The notes under the pieces were generated by a model. That model worked only from the letters and a program-made list of their open reading frames with translations. It made no database searches and was not told the DNA's origin. 35,978 nucleotides of DNA, taken from contig DJVZ01000054.1 of NCBI GenBank assembly GCA_002441395.1, forward strand, positions 2,295-38,272. Direction: 5' to 3'. Positions 1 through 7,225 of the stretch are shown here, in pieces. The stretch comes from Spirochaetaceae bacterium UBA6243 (GTDB taxonomy: Bacteria; Spirochaetota; Spirochaetia; Treponematales; Rectinemataceae). The translations under genes and the position numbers were made by a program. How positions within the stretch are numbered: the first letter of the stretch is position 1; each line of letters starts with the position of its first letter.

Positions 1-477
1 GCCATCCGCGAGGATTTTTACAGCCTCGCCCAGGAACAGGCGAAACTCCCCACCATGCTCTCATACCGCACCCACGGCGAGAACAACTCGCTCTACAACA
101 CACCGCCCTGCTTCTCGATCTACATTCTCAACCTCACGCTGAAATGGCTGCTCAATACCATCGGCGGCCTCGGCAACATGCAGCAGATCAACCTGGAAAA
201 GGCCCGCATCCTCTATGAAGCTATCGACAAATCCGAAGGATTCTATCGCGGGCCGGTGGAAAAAGATTCACGCTCGCAGATGAATGTGGTGTACCGCCTC
301 AAAACTCCGGAAATGGAAGAGACTTTCGTAAAAGAGGCCAAGGCGGCAGGCATCGTCGGCGTAAAAGGCCACCGCTCGACCGGCGGCATCCGCTTCTCGA
401 TCTACAACGCCAACCTCGTCGAAAACGTGAAGAAGGCCGCCGACTTCATGGATGAATTCCGCCGCGAGAATCGCTGA
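1..477 (+). CDS. serC: Phosphoserine aminotransferase, C-terminal part (5' end outside the window)
   Basis: The frame is open from base 1 and ends at TGA 475-477, giving the last 158 residues of a class V, PLP-dependent aminotransferase. SerC converts 3-phosphohydroxypyruvate and glutamate to phosphoserine and 2-oxoglutarate in cytoplasmic serine synthesis, and also serves pyridoxal phosphate synthesis in some bacteria. Visible family marks are the TPPCFSIYIL stretch, the GGL turn after it, MNVVYRL, and the C-terminal GHRSTGGIRFSIYNA segment that in SerC helps bind substrate phosphate. The catalytic lysine lies upstream and cannot be seen. A strong hairpin follows 32 bases after the stop, so this looks like the end of a transcription unit. 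Family assignment is firm. Confidence 0.93.
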   Translation, partial: AIREDFYSLAQEQAKLPTMLSYRTHGENNSLYNTPPCFSIYILNLTLKWLLNTIGGLGNMQQINLEKARILYEAIDKSEGFYRGPVEKDSRSQMNVVYRLKTPEMEETFVKEAKAAGIVGVKGHRSTGGIRFSIYNANLVENVKKAADFMDEFRRENR

Positions 478-509
478 CGCCGAGCGGAATGCAATCATTG
501 TGAGTTGAA

Positions 510-537
510 AAGGGCTATCCTCCGGCGGATAGCCCTT
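510..537. terminator. Hairpin after serC
   Basis: Two perfect 11-base arms (AAGGGCTATCC and GGATAGCCCTT) enclose six bases. There is no U-tract on the plus side and only four T on the minus side. It probably ends or stabilises the serC transcript but is not a canonical intrinsic terminator. Confidence 0.55.
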
Positions 538-565
538 ATAGTTGGTATTGAAACATAATTTTCTA

Positions 566-594
566 TTGCATAAAGAAGAGGAGCGTGATTCAAT
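566..594 (+). promoter_or_regulatory. Predicted leaderless promoter of the 601 gene
   Basis: TTGCAT (566-571), a 17-base spacer and TTCAAT (589-594), followed by exactly six bases and the ATG at 601. The only purine-rich Shine-Dalgarno-like run (GAGGAG, 578-583) lies 17 bases before the ATG, too far to work. Each hexamer is a moderate match; the spacing is what supports the call. Confidence 0.4.
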
Positions 595-600
595 CGTTTT

Positions 601-3360
601 ATGGCAAAATCGCGACTACATAAGCTATATAGAAATATACTTTCCTCTCTGAGCTTCTCCGCCGAGCTGCGTAAAATGCGCCGTGAGCTCAACGCGAAAA
701 TCGATCAGCCTGAGAGCATCGAGCCTCCTCCTCCTTTCCATCCCCAGGCGGCGAGTCGCTGGTTCAAGCGCCGCAGGATCACCATTGCGGAATCATATCT
801 GATGGTCGTGCGCGACCTCGATTCCCGCCATTCGAGCGCGCGACTGGATGCGTTGAGAAAACTCGCGGAAGTCGCCTTTCAGTCGACCAATATCGATTAT
901 CCGCTGAATACCGCCCGTGTGCAGTCCGCGCTTGTCAAGGAAGTCGTAAAGCATCGGTCCAACAAGCGCCGCCAGCTCGAACTTCTCTACGATTTTTCGA
1001 TGTCGACGCGGGGCCAGCATCAGACAATCCGCAAGCTCTGCGACGAGCTCAATATCGTCGAGTTACCTGAAAAAGGCGTGCAGATTGGGGGGCTTTCCTA
1101 TGGTTGGGATGGGCATGTGCATGACACGGCCACATCCGGGAGAAAAAATCCCACCCAGCTCATCATCGATGCGTTTATCAAGGGAATTTCATCGCTCACC
1201 GTGGCTTATGGTTCGGTTTCAGACCTTGAAATGATGGAGGAAGCGCTGGAGGCGGGCAATATTCTCGGTTTGAAGGTGAATATCGGGCTCGAATTCAGTG
1301 TGATGGTCGAGGGTTCCCGATACCACTTTATGGCGGAGCTCCCTCATTTCAGCACAAGAGAGGAATTGCGCGCATTCTTTGGCAAGTATGCAATTTCGCT
1401 CGATTCGTTTTTTCAGGGACTGGATACAAACCGTGAAAACAGGCTCGACGCAGTGCGGCGTCTGCTCGATGTTTTTAACCAGAGCACATTGCTGAAAATA
1501 AATGAAGGTTTCGAGGGGAAGCCTGAATATTGCCTTGCGCCGCTCTCGCTGGATGATCTGCTCGCGACTATACCGAATATGAACATTACCCCTCTGCACT
1601 TGGCTGAGTTCATGTATCTGCAATATCGGCCAGTGCTGCAGAAAAGAGTATGGTATTTCAAAGTATTGCGGGAAAAGACCCGCCGGGAATCGCAGAGCGA
1701 CACTGATGCGAAAGCTGAAAAAATCGCAATTGAATCGAAATATTCAGAGCTCAGAAAAGAATTGAGAGAATTGTCCACAGATATGCTCCTTTCTGAATAT
1801 TTCGAAGACCCCCATGCGATTTCCTATCAGACGGTGTTCGAGGATCTACAATCGCTCAGCTACCTTCTGCATGGTGCGGGATGTACCATTAAATTTATTC
1901 ATCCTCTTGAGTATGGGCTCGAGAAAGCCACTTCAGTGTTTGGGCAATTCGAGGAATGTCTTGACTCGATAGAAATTTACAATACCCAGGATTGCATAAA
2001 CCGAGAGCCGGAAGAGATCGATACCTTTGCCCGTGTCGTCAATGAACATAACAGGCGCGCAGCGTTGGAGAACAAAAAATTCCTGCAACCGGTCTGCGGC
2101 AGCGACGCGACGGGCAGGAACCCGAAAATCCCCGGCATGGGCTTTATCTTCGAGGATCGAATTACCGGAAGACTGCGTCAGCGCTATATCAGGCGCCATG
2201 TTGCGCTTACACCCCTCGTTTCAGCAATGATAAGGGCCCGCGATGTTGTCGTGGACGAGGCAAGCTTTCAGAAGACTTCTGTTCCCCGCATTATCAGCAT
2301 GGGAAAAATCTCAAGCGGTGAGGGATATACCAGCACAAGCAACGACGAAAAGATCAGCCCGGTCCGCGCATGGCGCTACTTCAATCCGGCATTCAAAAAT
2401 ACGATCCGCGCCCTGATTGGTTTCTTTGTGGCGACGGCATTTGTAGGACCTGGGTATGCTCTCTTGTGGATCGGCATCACCGGATTCAGAAACAGCATCG
2501 CAGATCTCATTTCATATCGAGGGCCGCGGCTGAACCAGTGGCGGCTCAAGAGCATCAATTTCGACAACGTCGCGCAGTCACTGTTCTGGACGGGGTTTTC
2601 GGTGCCGATTTTGGGTTTTGTGAAAGCGAATTTTGATGTTGTGTGGCCACTGGCCCACGGAACATTTTTGTTCAATTTTGCTAAATTCTTCTTTATCTCA
2701 TTCGCGAACGGATTTTATCTGGCTGCCCATAACACCTTGCGCGGATTCGACAAGAATGTCGTCAGGGCGAATATTTTCCGCAGCATTCTGGCATGGCCGC
2801 TTGCGACGGTTTTTGCCCCTCTTGGAGATACTTTAAGTATACCGAGCATTGTGCAGACCAAAATCTGGTCTGATGTGATCGCCGGATTTATTGAAGGTGG
2901 AAACAAGTACCGTAAAGTCCTGCGCCAGAGGCAGAAGATACTGGAAGAGATCATCCCGACCATCATTCATACAAAAGGCAATACGCAGTATATCGCCATG
3001 CTCGATGTTCTTTATTTGTTCTCTCAGGAACCGAGGACGAAGAGTATAATAAAGGCGGTGTTGAGCCCGTATCGGCTCTTCACGTGGCGGCTTCGGAAAA
3101 ATTCTTCGCTCAGACTGAATTTGCTTGTCGATCTGCATACGACGATGTGCGACGAACGTCTCTGGACCGATCTGGTCGATTATGTTGTGGCGACCTATGA
3201 TGAAGAGATGGCCGATGACCTCGTCGACCTCGTCGTCGACGAGTTGCCGGATCTGCAGGACTGGCTTGGCCGGCTCATCGAAAAATACAGCAAAAAAAGT
3301 GGGCTGATGTCAAAATTGGCAAGCAGAAAAAAACAAGAGCAGCCCCCGACGCATCAGTGA
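601..3360 (+). CDS. Large PHP-motif membrane protein of unknown function
   Basis: A 919-residue protein with no named family that I recognise. Around residues 165-175 it has an Asp-x-His-x-His metal-binding pattern (GWDGHVHD), followed by an Ala/Gly-rich helix, an IGLEF strand near residue 225 with a Glu in the expected place, and a GSDATG motif near 500 that resembles the closing GSDAH of PHP-domain phosphoesterases. A charged, coiled-coil-like stretch lies near residues 355-400. From about 595 to 760 there are several hydrophobic segments likely to cross the membrane, then an acidic tail. I infer a membrane-anchored metal-dependent hydrolase; the substrate is unknown. ATG 601 is the first start after an in-frame TGA at 586. 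It ends 23 bases before the convergent dehydrogenase gene. Confidence 0.75.
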   Translation: MAKSRLHKLYRNILSSLSFSAELRKMRRELNAKIDQPESIEPPPPFHPQAASRWFKRRRITIAESYLMVVRDLDSRHSSARLDALRKLAEVAFQSTNIDYPLNTARVQSALVKEVVKHRSNKRRQLELLYDFSMSTRGQHQTIRKLCDELNIVELPEKGVQIGGLSYGWDGHVHDTATSGRKNPTQLIIDAFIKGISSLTVAYGSVSDLEMMEEALEAGNILGLKVNIGLEFSVMVEGSRYHFMAELPHFSTREELRAFFGKYAISLDSFFQGLDTNRENRLDAVRRLLDVFNQSTLLKINEGFEGKPEYCLAPLSLDDLLATIPNMNITPLHLAEFMYLQYRPVLQKRVWYFKVLREKTRRESQSDTDAKAEKIAIESKYSELRKELRELSTDMLLSEYFEDPHAISYQTVFEDLQSLSYLLHGAGCTIKFIHPLEYGLEKATSVFGQFEECLDSIEIYNTQDCINREPEEIDTFARVVNEHNRRAALENKKFLQPVCGSDATGRNPKIPGMGFIFEDRITGRLRQRYIRRHVALTPLVSAMIRARDVVVDEASFQKTSVPRIISMGKISSGEGYTSTSNDEKISPVRAWRYFNPAFKNTIRALIGFFVATAFVGPGYALLWIGITGFRNSIADLISYRGPRLNQWRLKSINFDNVAQSLFWTGFSVPILGFVKANFDVVWPLAHGTFLFNFAKFFFISFANGFYLAAHNTLRGFDKNVVRANIFRSILAWPLATVFAPLGDTLSIPSIVQTKIWSDVIAGFIEGGNKYRKVLRQRQKILEEIIPTIIHTKGNTQYIAMLDVLYLFSQEPRTKSIIKAVLSPYRLFTWRLRKNSSLRLNLLVDLHTTMCDERLWTDLVDYVVATYDEEMADDLVDLVVDELPDLQDWLGRLIEKYSKKSGLMSKLASRKKQEQPPTHQ

Positions 3361-3383
3361 GTTCGGAGGCTTTATTTTCAGCC

Positions 3384-4490
3384 TCAGAACGGCAGCTCGA
3401 TATCGAGCTTGCAGCGATCCTTGACTTCCTGGAAGGCTTTCTTGAGCGGCGGGTTGAAGGGCACGCCCTTGTCTTTGCGGTAGAGCCATGTGTCGTGCTC
3501 CTTTTCCCCTGGAGTCCAGATGCGCGTGGCGCCGGGGGCCTTCTTCGAGGCGCGGATCTGGCGGGACACTTCTCCGACATGATGCTTGAAATCGTCGAGG
3601 TCGCAGAAAGCGCTTATGTTGATGGCGAGGAAACTGTGTCCAAGCTCGATGGATTTTTTCTTGCCGTCGGGGCCGATGTCGGCGAGCGCTTTCATGAAAT
3701 TCGCCTGCGACAACGCGCTCGAGAGCAGCTCGACAACCATTGAGTAGCCGTAGCCTTTGTAGCCGGCAAGGTCTTCGCCGAGCCCGCCGACAGGGGTGAG
3801 CGCGGCCTTGTCCTGCGTCAGATCGATGAGAACCTGATGGGTGTCGTGGCGGTATTTGCCGTCCTGGCCGATGACCCAGCCGTCGGGCAGCTCTTTGCCG
3901 AGCCTGTCGTACAGCTCGATTTTTCCGCGCTGCGTCGTCGATGTCGCGCAGTCGAGCATGAAGGGGAAATCCTCGTCCGAAGGCATGCCCCATGTCAGGG
4001 GATTGGTGCCGATCATGGGCTCAACGCCCCATGTCGGCGCGATCGCGGGCCGCGCGTTGGTGGTCGTCAGACCGATCATGCCATGCTCGACAGCCATGCG
4101 GGCGTAGTAGAATGCGGCGCCATAGTGGGTCGAATTGCGGCAGACCGTCATGCCGAGGCCATATTTCTCCGCCTTCTCGATGGCCATCTCCATAGCCCTT
4201 TTGGCGATATAGTGTCCCATGCCGTTGTGACCATCGATGACCGCGGTGGTCGGGGTTTCTCTGACTACATCGAAGATCGTTTTCGGATTGAGAATGCCAG
4301 CCCAGATTCGATCGAGATAAATCGGTTTATATCTGCCAACGCCGTGCGAATCCACGCCGCGCTTGTCCGCTGAGATCAAAACATCGGCACACACCGCCGC
4401 GACTTCGGGCGCGACGCCGACCGCTTCAAATCCGGCTTTCATGAACGCTTCAACTTCATCGAATTTCCACCACGTCACTTCGCTATCCAT
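3384..4490 (-). CDS. Malate/L-lactate dehydrogenase family (LDH2 type) oxidoreductase
   Basis: A 368-residue NAD(P)-dependent 2-hydroxyacid dehydrogenase of the LDH2/MDH2 family, which is structurally unrelated to classical lactate dehydrogenases. Family marks are the DKRGVDSHGVGRY motif near the N terminus, DGHNGMGHYIAKRAM, the NSTHYGAAFYYA segment that carries a candidate catalytic His, the TTNARPAIAP loop and the GGLGEDLAGYKGYG glycine-rich stretch. Members act on malate, lactate, ureidoglycolate, sulfolactate or delta-1-piperideine-2-carboxylate, and the sequence does not decide between these. The start at 4490 is chosen because AAGGAG stands six bases before it; an in-frame extension to 4550 lacks such a site. 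Thioredoxin lies upstream on the same strand but is separated by a terminator, so the two are probably not co-transcribed. Confidence 0.88.
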   Translation of the reverse strand: MDSEVTWWKFDEVEAFMKAGFEAVGVAPEVAAVCADVLISADKRGVDSHGVGRYKPIYLDRIWAGILNPKTIFDVVRETPTTAVIDGHNGMGHYIAKRAMEMAIEKAEKYGLGMTVCRNSTHYGAAFYYARMAVEHGMIGLTTTNARPAIAPTWGVEPMIGTNPLTWGMPSDEDFPFMLDCATSTTQRGKIELYDRLGKELPDGWVIGQDGKYRHDTHQVLIDLTQDKAALTPVGGLGEDLAGYKGYGYSMVVELLSSALSQANFMKALADIGPDGKKKSIELGHSFLAINISAFCDLDDFKHHVGEVSRQIRASKKAPGATRIWTPGEKEHDTWLYRKDKGVPFNPPLKKAFQEVKDRCKLDIELPF

Positions 4491-4549
4491 TGTTAACTCC
4501 TTGCACAGGTCTGGAAATTTCAGGTGATCAACTCCTGACAACGGCATCA

Positions 4550-4579
4550 ATCATAAATCCGAACCAGCGTGCTTGGCAA
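4550..4579 (-). promoter_or_regulatory. Predicted promoter of the LDH2-type gene
   Basis: On the minus strand TTGCCA (4574-4579), an 18-base spacer and TATGAT (4550-4555). It would give a leader of about 53 bases ending in a good Shine-Dalgarno site. Confidence 0.45.
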
Positions 4580-4612
4580 TGAGAAAAATGACGCGAAAGC
4601 AGAGGGGGAAAT

Positions 4613-4653
4613 AAAAAAAGCGGATGCTCGGAGGAGGGGGGAAGAGCACCCGC
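4613..4653 (-). terminator. Intrinsic terminator of the thioredoxin gene
   Basis: On the minus strand GCGGGTGCTC and GAGCATCCGC form a 10-base stem with one G-T pair around a pyrimidine-rich loop, followed at once by seven T. It lies 24 bases after the thioredoxin stop. Confidence 0.85.
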
Positions 4654-4677
4654 GGGGTCACCAATAGCCGAACTGGC

Positions 4678-5040
4678 TTATGCGGCTTCTACGCCAAGGA
4701 CATCCTTAATGGCATCGACAATTGTCGATTTGGGAAGAGCGCCCACTGCCATCTGTGGCTGGCCACTGACCGGGACGAACAGAATCGATGGAATGCTCTG
4801 GATGCCGAATGCACCGGCAAGTTCCTGCTCTTCGTCGGTGTTGATTTTGTACACGACGAGCTTACCCGAGTATTCCTCGGCAATCTTTTCAAGCACAGGG
4901 CCTACCATACGGCACGGACCACACCAGGGCGCCCAGAAGTCAATAATGGCGGGAAGCTCGCCATTATACTTCCAATCTTTTTCTTTTTCATAATTGAAGA
5001 CCTTTTCGAGGAAGGTCTTCTTGGTCAGATTTTCAGTCAC
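4678..5040 (-). CDS. trxA: Thioredoxin
   Basis: A 120-residue thioredoxin-fold protein with the WAPWCGPCRM active site (Cys40 and Cys43) and the IPSILF cis-proline loop. Thioredoxins reduce protein disulfides in the cytoplasm and pass electrons to ribonucleotide reductase and methionine sulfoxide reductases; an msrA lies elsewhere in this window. It is slightly longer than the usual 105-110 residues because of a charged insertion between the first helix and the first core strand (around residues 15-30). AAGGAG is followed directly by an in-frame ATG at 5046, which is too close; the GTG at 5040 stands six bases after GGAG and is preferred. The gene is monocistronic, with its own promoter and a strong terminator. 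Confidence 0.92.
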   Translation of the reverse strand: MTENLTKKTFLEKVFNYEKEKDWKYNGELPAIIDFWAPWCGPCRMVGPVLEKIAEEYSGKLVVYKINTDEEQELAGAFGIQSIPSILFVPVSGQPQMAVGALPKSTIVDAIKDVLGVEAA

Positions 5041-5061
5041 AAACATCTCCTTATATAGGAT

Positions 5062-5090
5062 AATTTATATATAAAAATATTTTTCGACAA
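5062..5090 (-). promoter_or_regulatory. Predicted thioredoxin promoter
   Basis: On the minus strand TTGTCG (5085-5090), 17 bases of A/T-rich spacer and TAAATT (5062-5067). The whole stretch from 5050 to 5085 is unusually A/T-rich. The predicted transcription start is near 5055. Confidence 0.4.
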
Positions 5091-5208
5091 GAGGGCGTTG
5101 GATAAAATCGACGCGCTTTGCTTCCCGCGCTTTCTTCGGTGTTTGTTTTCCGGGATTCAAATTGGTGGTACAATTAAAATACAGAATACGACAGTCGGGG
5201 GCAGACAT

Positions 5209-7215
5209 ATGAAAACACAGCCGTATACCGTTTCGCTCGGTCTGGACGAACTTCCTCCGGATCCCGTGTTCGAGCCGGGGATCAGAAGGGCTCCGCGCCG
5301 CGAGGCGGCACTGAGCCCGGCTCAGGAGAGGCTCGCGCTCAAGAATGCGCTGCGCTATATCCCCTCTCAGTGGCATGAGAGACTCGCGCCTGAATTTTTG
5401 CAGGAGCTGAGGGAGCGCGGACGCATATACGGCTACCGTTTCAGGCCTCAGGGCAGAATCCGCGGATTGCCGATCGACAGATATTCCGGCCGCTGTATCG
5501 AAAGCCGCGCGTTCCGGGTGATGATCGACAACAATCTCGATTTCGATGTGGCGCTCTATCCCTACGAGCTCGTGACCTACGGCGAGACAGGGCAGGTCTG
5601 CCAGAACTGGATGCAGTATCGCCTCATCTGCAAGTATCTTGAAATCCTCGATGAAGACGGGACGCTCGTCGTGGAGTCGGGGCATCCGCTCGGCATTTTC
5701 GCGAGCCATCCCTACGCGCCGCGCGCGATCGTCACCAACGGGCTCATGGTCGGCATGTTCGACAATCTGAAGGATTTCAACATCGCCGCGGCGATGGGCG
5801 TGGCGAACTACGGGCAGATGACCGCCGGCGGATGGATGTACATAGGCCCCCAGGGCATTGTGCACGGCACGTACAACACGATTCTCAACGCGGGCAGGCT
5901 CAGGCTCGGCGTGCCGGCGGACGGGAATCTGGCGGGCAAGCTCTTTGTCTCTTCGGGGCTGGGCGGCATGTCGGGAGCTCAGGGCAAAGCGGCGATTATC
6001 GCGGGATCGGCGTCAATTGTCGCGGAAGTCGACCATTCGCGCATCGAGACAAGGCTGTCGCAGGGCTGGGTTTCCTGCGAGGCTAATTCACTCGAAGAAG
6101 CCGTGGAGCTCGCGGTTTCCGCGCGCGATAAAGGCGAGCCGATCGCGGTGGCGTACCATGGCAATATCGTAGACTTGCTTGAATATCTGGATGCCAAGAA
6201 TGTACGGGTCGATCTTCTCTCGGACCAGACGAGCTGCCACGTTCCCTACGACGGTGGCTACTGCCCGGCAGGCATTACGTTCGATGAGCGCACGCGTCTT
6301 CTGGCCGAGGACAGGACGTATTTCCGCGCGCTCGTCGACGCTTCGCTCAGGCGTCACTTCGAAGTGATCATGCGCCTCGTGCGTAAAGGCACATATTTTT
6401 TCGATTACGGAAACTCATTCCTGAAAGCGGTGTTCGATGCAGGGGTCAAGGAAATCTCGAAAAATGGCGTCGACGAAAAAGACGGCTTTATTTTGCCAAG
6501 CTACGTCGAAGACATTCTGGGGCCGGAGCTCTTCGACTATGGTTACGGACCTTTTCGTTGGGTCTGTCTGTCGGGGGAAAAAGAGGATCTTCGCAAGACC
6601 GACCAGGCGGCCATGGACTGCATCGACCCGAACCGGCGTGGTCAGGATAGGGACAACTACATCTGGATTCGCGACGCCGAAAAAAACAAGCTCGTGGTGG
6701 GAACCCAGGCGCGCATTCTCTATCAGGATGCGTTCGGCCGCATGAAGATCGCGCTCAGATTCAACGACATGGTCCGCAGAGGCGAAATCGGCCCCATAAT
6801 GCTCGGCCGCGACCACCACGATACGGGCGGCACCGACAGTCCCTTCCGCGAGACGAGCAATATCAAGGACGGTTCCAACGTGATGGCCGATATGGCGACG
6901 CAGTGCTTCGCGGGAAACGCGGCACGGGGCATGAGTCTGGTGGCGCTGCACAATGGGGGAGGAGTGGGCATCGGGAAAGCGATCAATGGAGGCTTCGGGC
7001 TCGTCCTCGACGGCTCGGAAAAAGTTGACAATGTGATTCGCATGGCGCTCAGCTGGGATGTGATGGGCGGTGTCGCGCGGCGCTCATGGGCACTGAATCC
7101 GCATGCGATGGAAGTATCCGAAGAGTTCAATCGCGAGCATGCGGAGTATGGTACTGTTACGCTGCCGAATGTGGCCAATGAAGAGCTGCTCGACAGAGTG
7201 CTTGGAGCGCGCTGA
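5209..7215 (+). CDS. hutU: Urocanate hydratase (urocanase)
   Basis: A 668-residue urocanase, which adds water to urocanate to form 4-imidazolone-5-propanoate, the second step of histidine breakdown, using tightly bound NAD+ as an electrophile. Highly conserved family segments are present: YGQMTAGGWMYIGPQG and HGTYNT near residue 210, the glycine-rich SSGLGGMSGAQGKAA nucleotide-binding loop, and GGGVGIGKAINGGFG towards the C terminus. It belongs to the long form of the family (the classical enzyme has about 555 residues). The start at 5209 is chosen because GGGGG precedes it by six bases and urocanase-like sequence begins soon after; an in-frame ATG at 5098 would add 37 residues without family likeness. 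No other hut gene is in the window, so the pathway must be completed elsewhere. It ends 10 bases from the convergent DUF4954 gene. Confidence 0.95.
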   Translation: MKTQPYTVSLGLDELPPDPVFEPGIRRAPRREAALSPAQERLALKNALRYIPSQWHERLAPEFLQELRERGRIYGYRFRPQGRIRGLPIDRYSGRCIESRAFRVMIDNNLDFDVALYPYELVTYGETGQVCQNWMQYRLICKYLEILDEDGTLVVESGHPLGIFASHPYAPRAIVTNGLMVGMFDNLKDFNIAAAMGVANYGQMTAGGWMYIGPQGIVHGTYNTILNAGRLRLGVPADGNLAGKLFVSSGLGGMSGAQGKAAIIAGSASIVAEVDHSRIETRLSQGWVSCEANSLEEAVELAVSARDKGEPIAVAYHGNIVDLLEYLDAKNVRVDLLSDQTSCHVPYDGGYCPAGITFDERTRLLAEDRTYFRALVDASLRRHFEVIMRLVRKGTYFFDYGNSFLKAVFDAGVKEISKNGVDEKDGFILPSYVEDILGPELFDYGYGPFRWVCLSGEKEDLRKTDQAAMDCIDPNRRGQDRDNYIWIRDAEKNKLVVGTQARILYQDAFGRMKIALRFNDMVRRGEIGPIMLGRDHHDTGGTDSPFRETSNIKDGSNVMADMATQCFAGNAARGMSLVALHNGGGVGIGKAINGGFGLVLDGSEKVDNVIRMALSWDVMGGVARRSWALNPHAMEVSEEFNREHAEYGTVTLPNVANEELLDRVLGAR

Positions 7216-7225
7216 GGGCTGCAGC

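Noticed and set aside
3366..3385. GAGGCT/AGCCTC hairpin between the PHP-like and LDH2-type genes
   Set aside because: Only six base pairs without a T-tract and overlapping the dehydrogenase stop; too weak to call a terminator.
3310..3993. 227-codon minus-strand frame rich in Arg, Ala and Pro
   Set aside because: Out-of-frame shadow of the LDH2-type gene on the same strand; low-complexity composition typical of a wrong frame.
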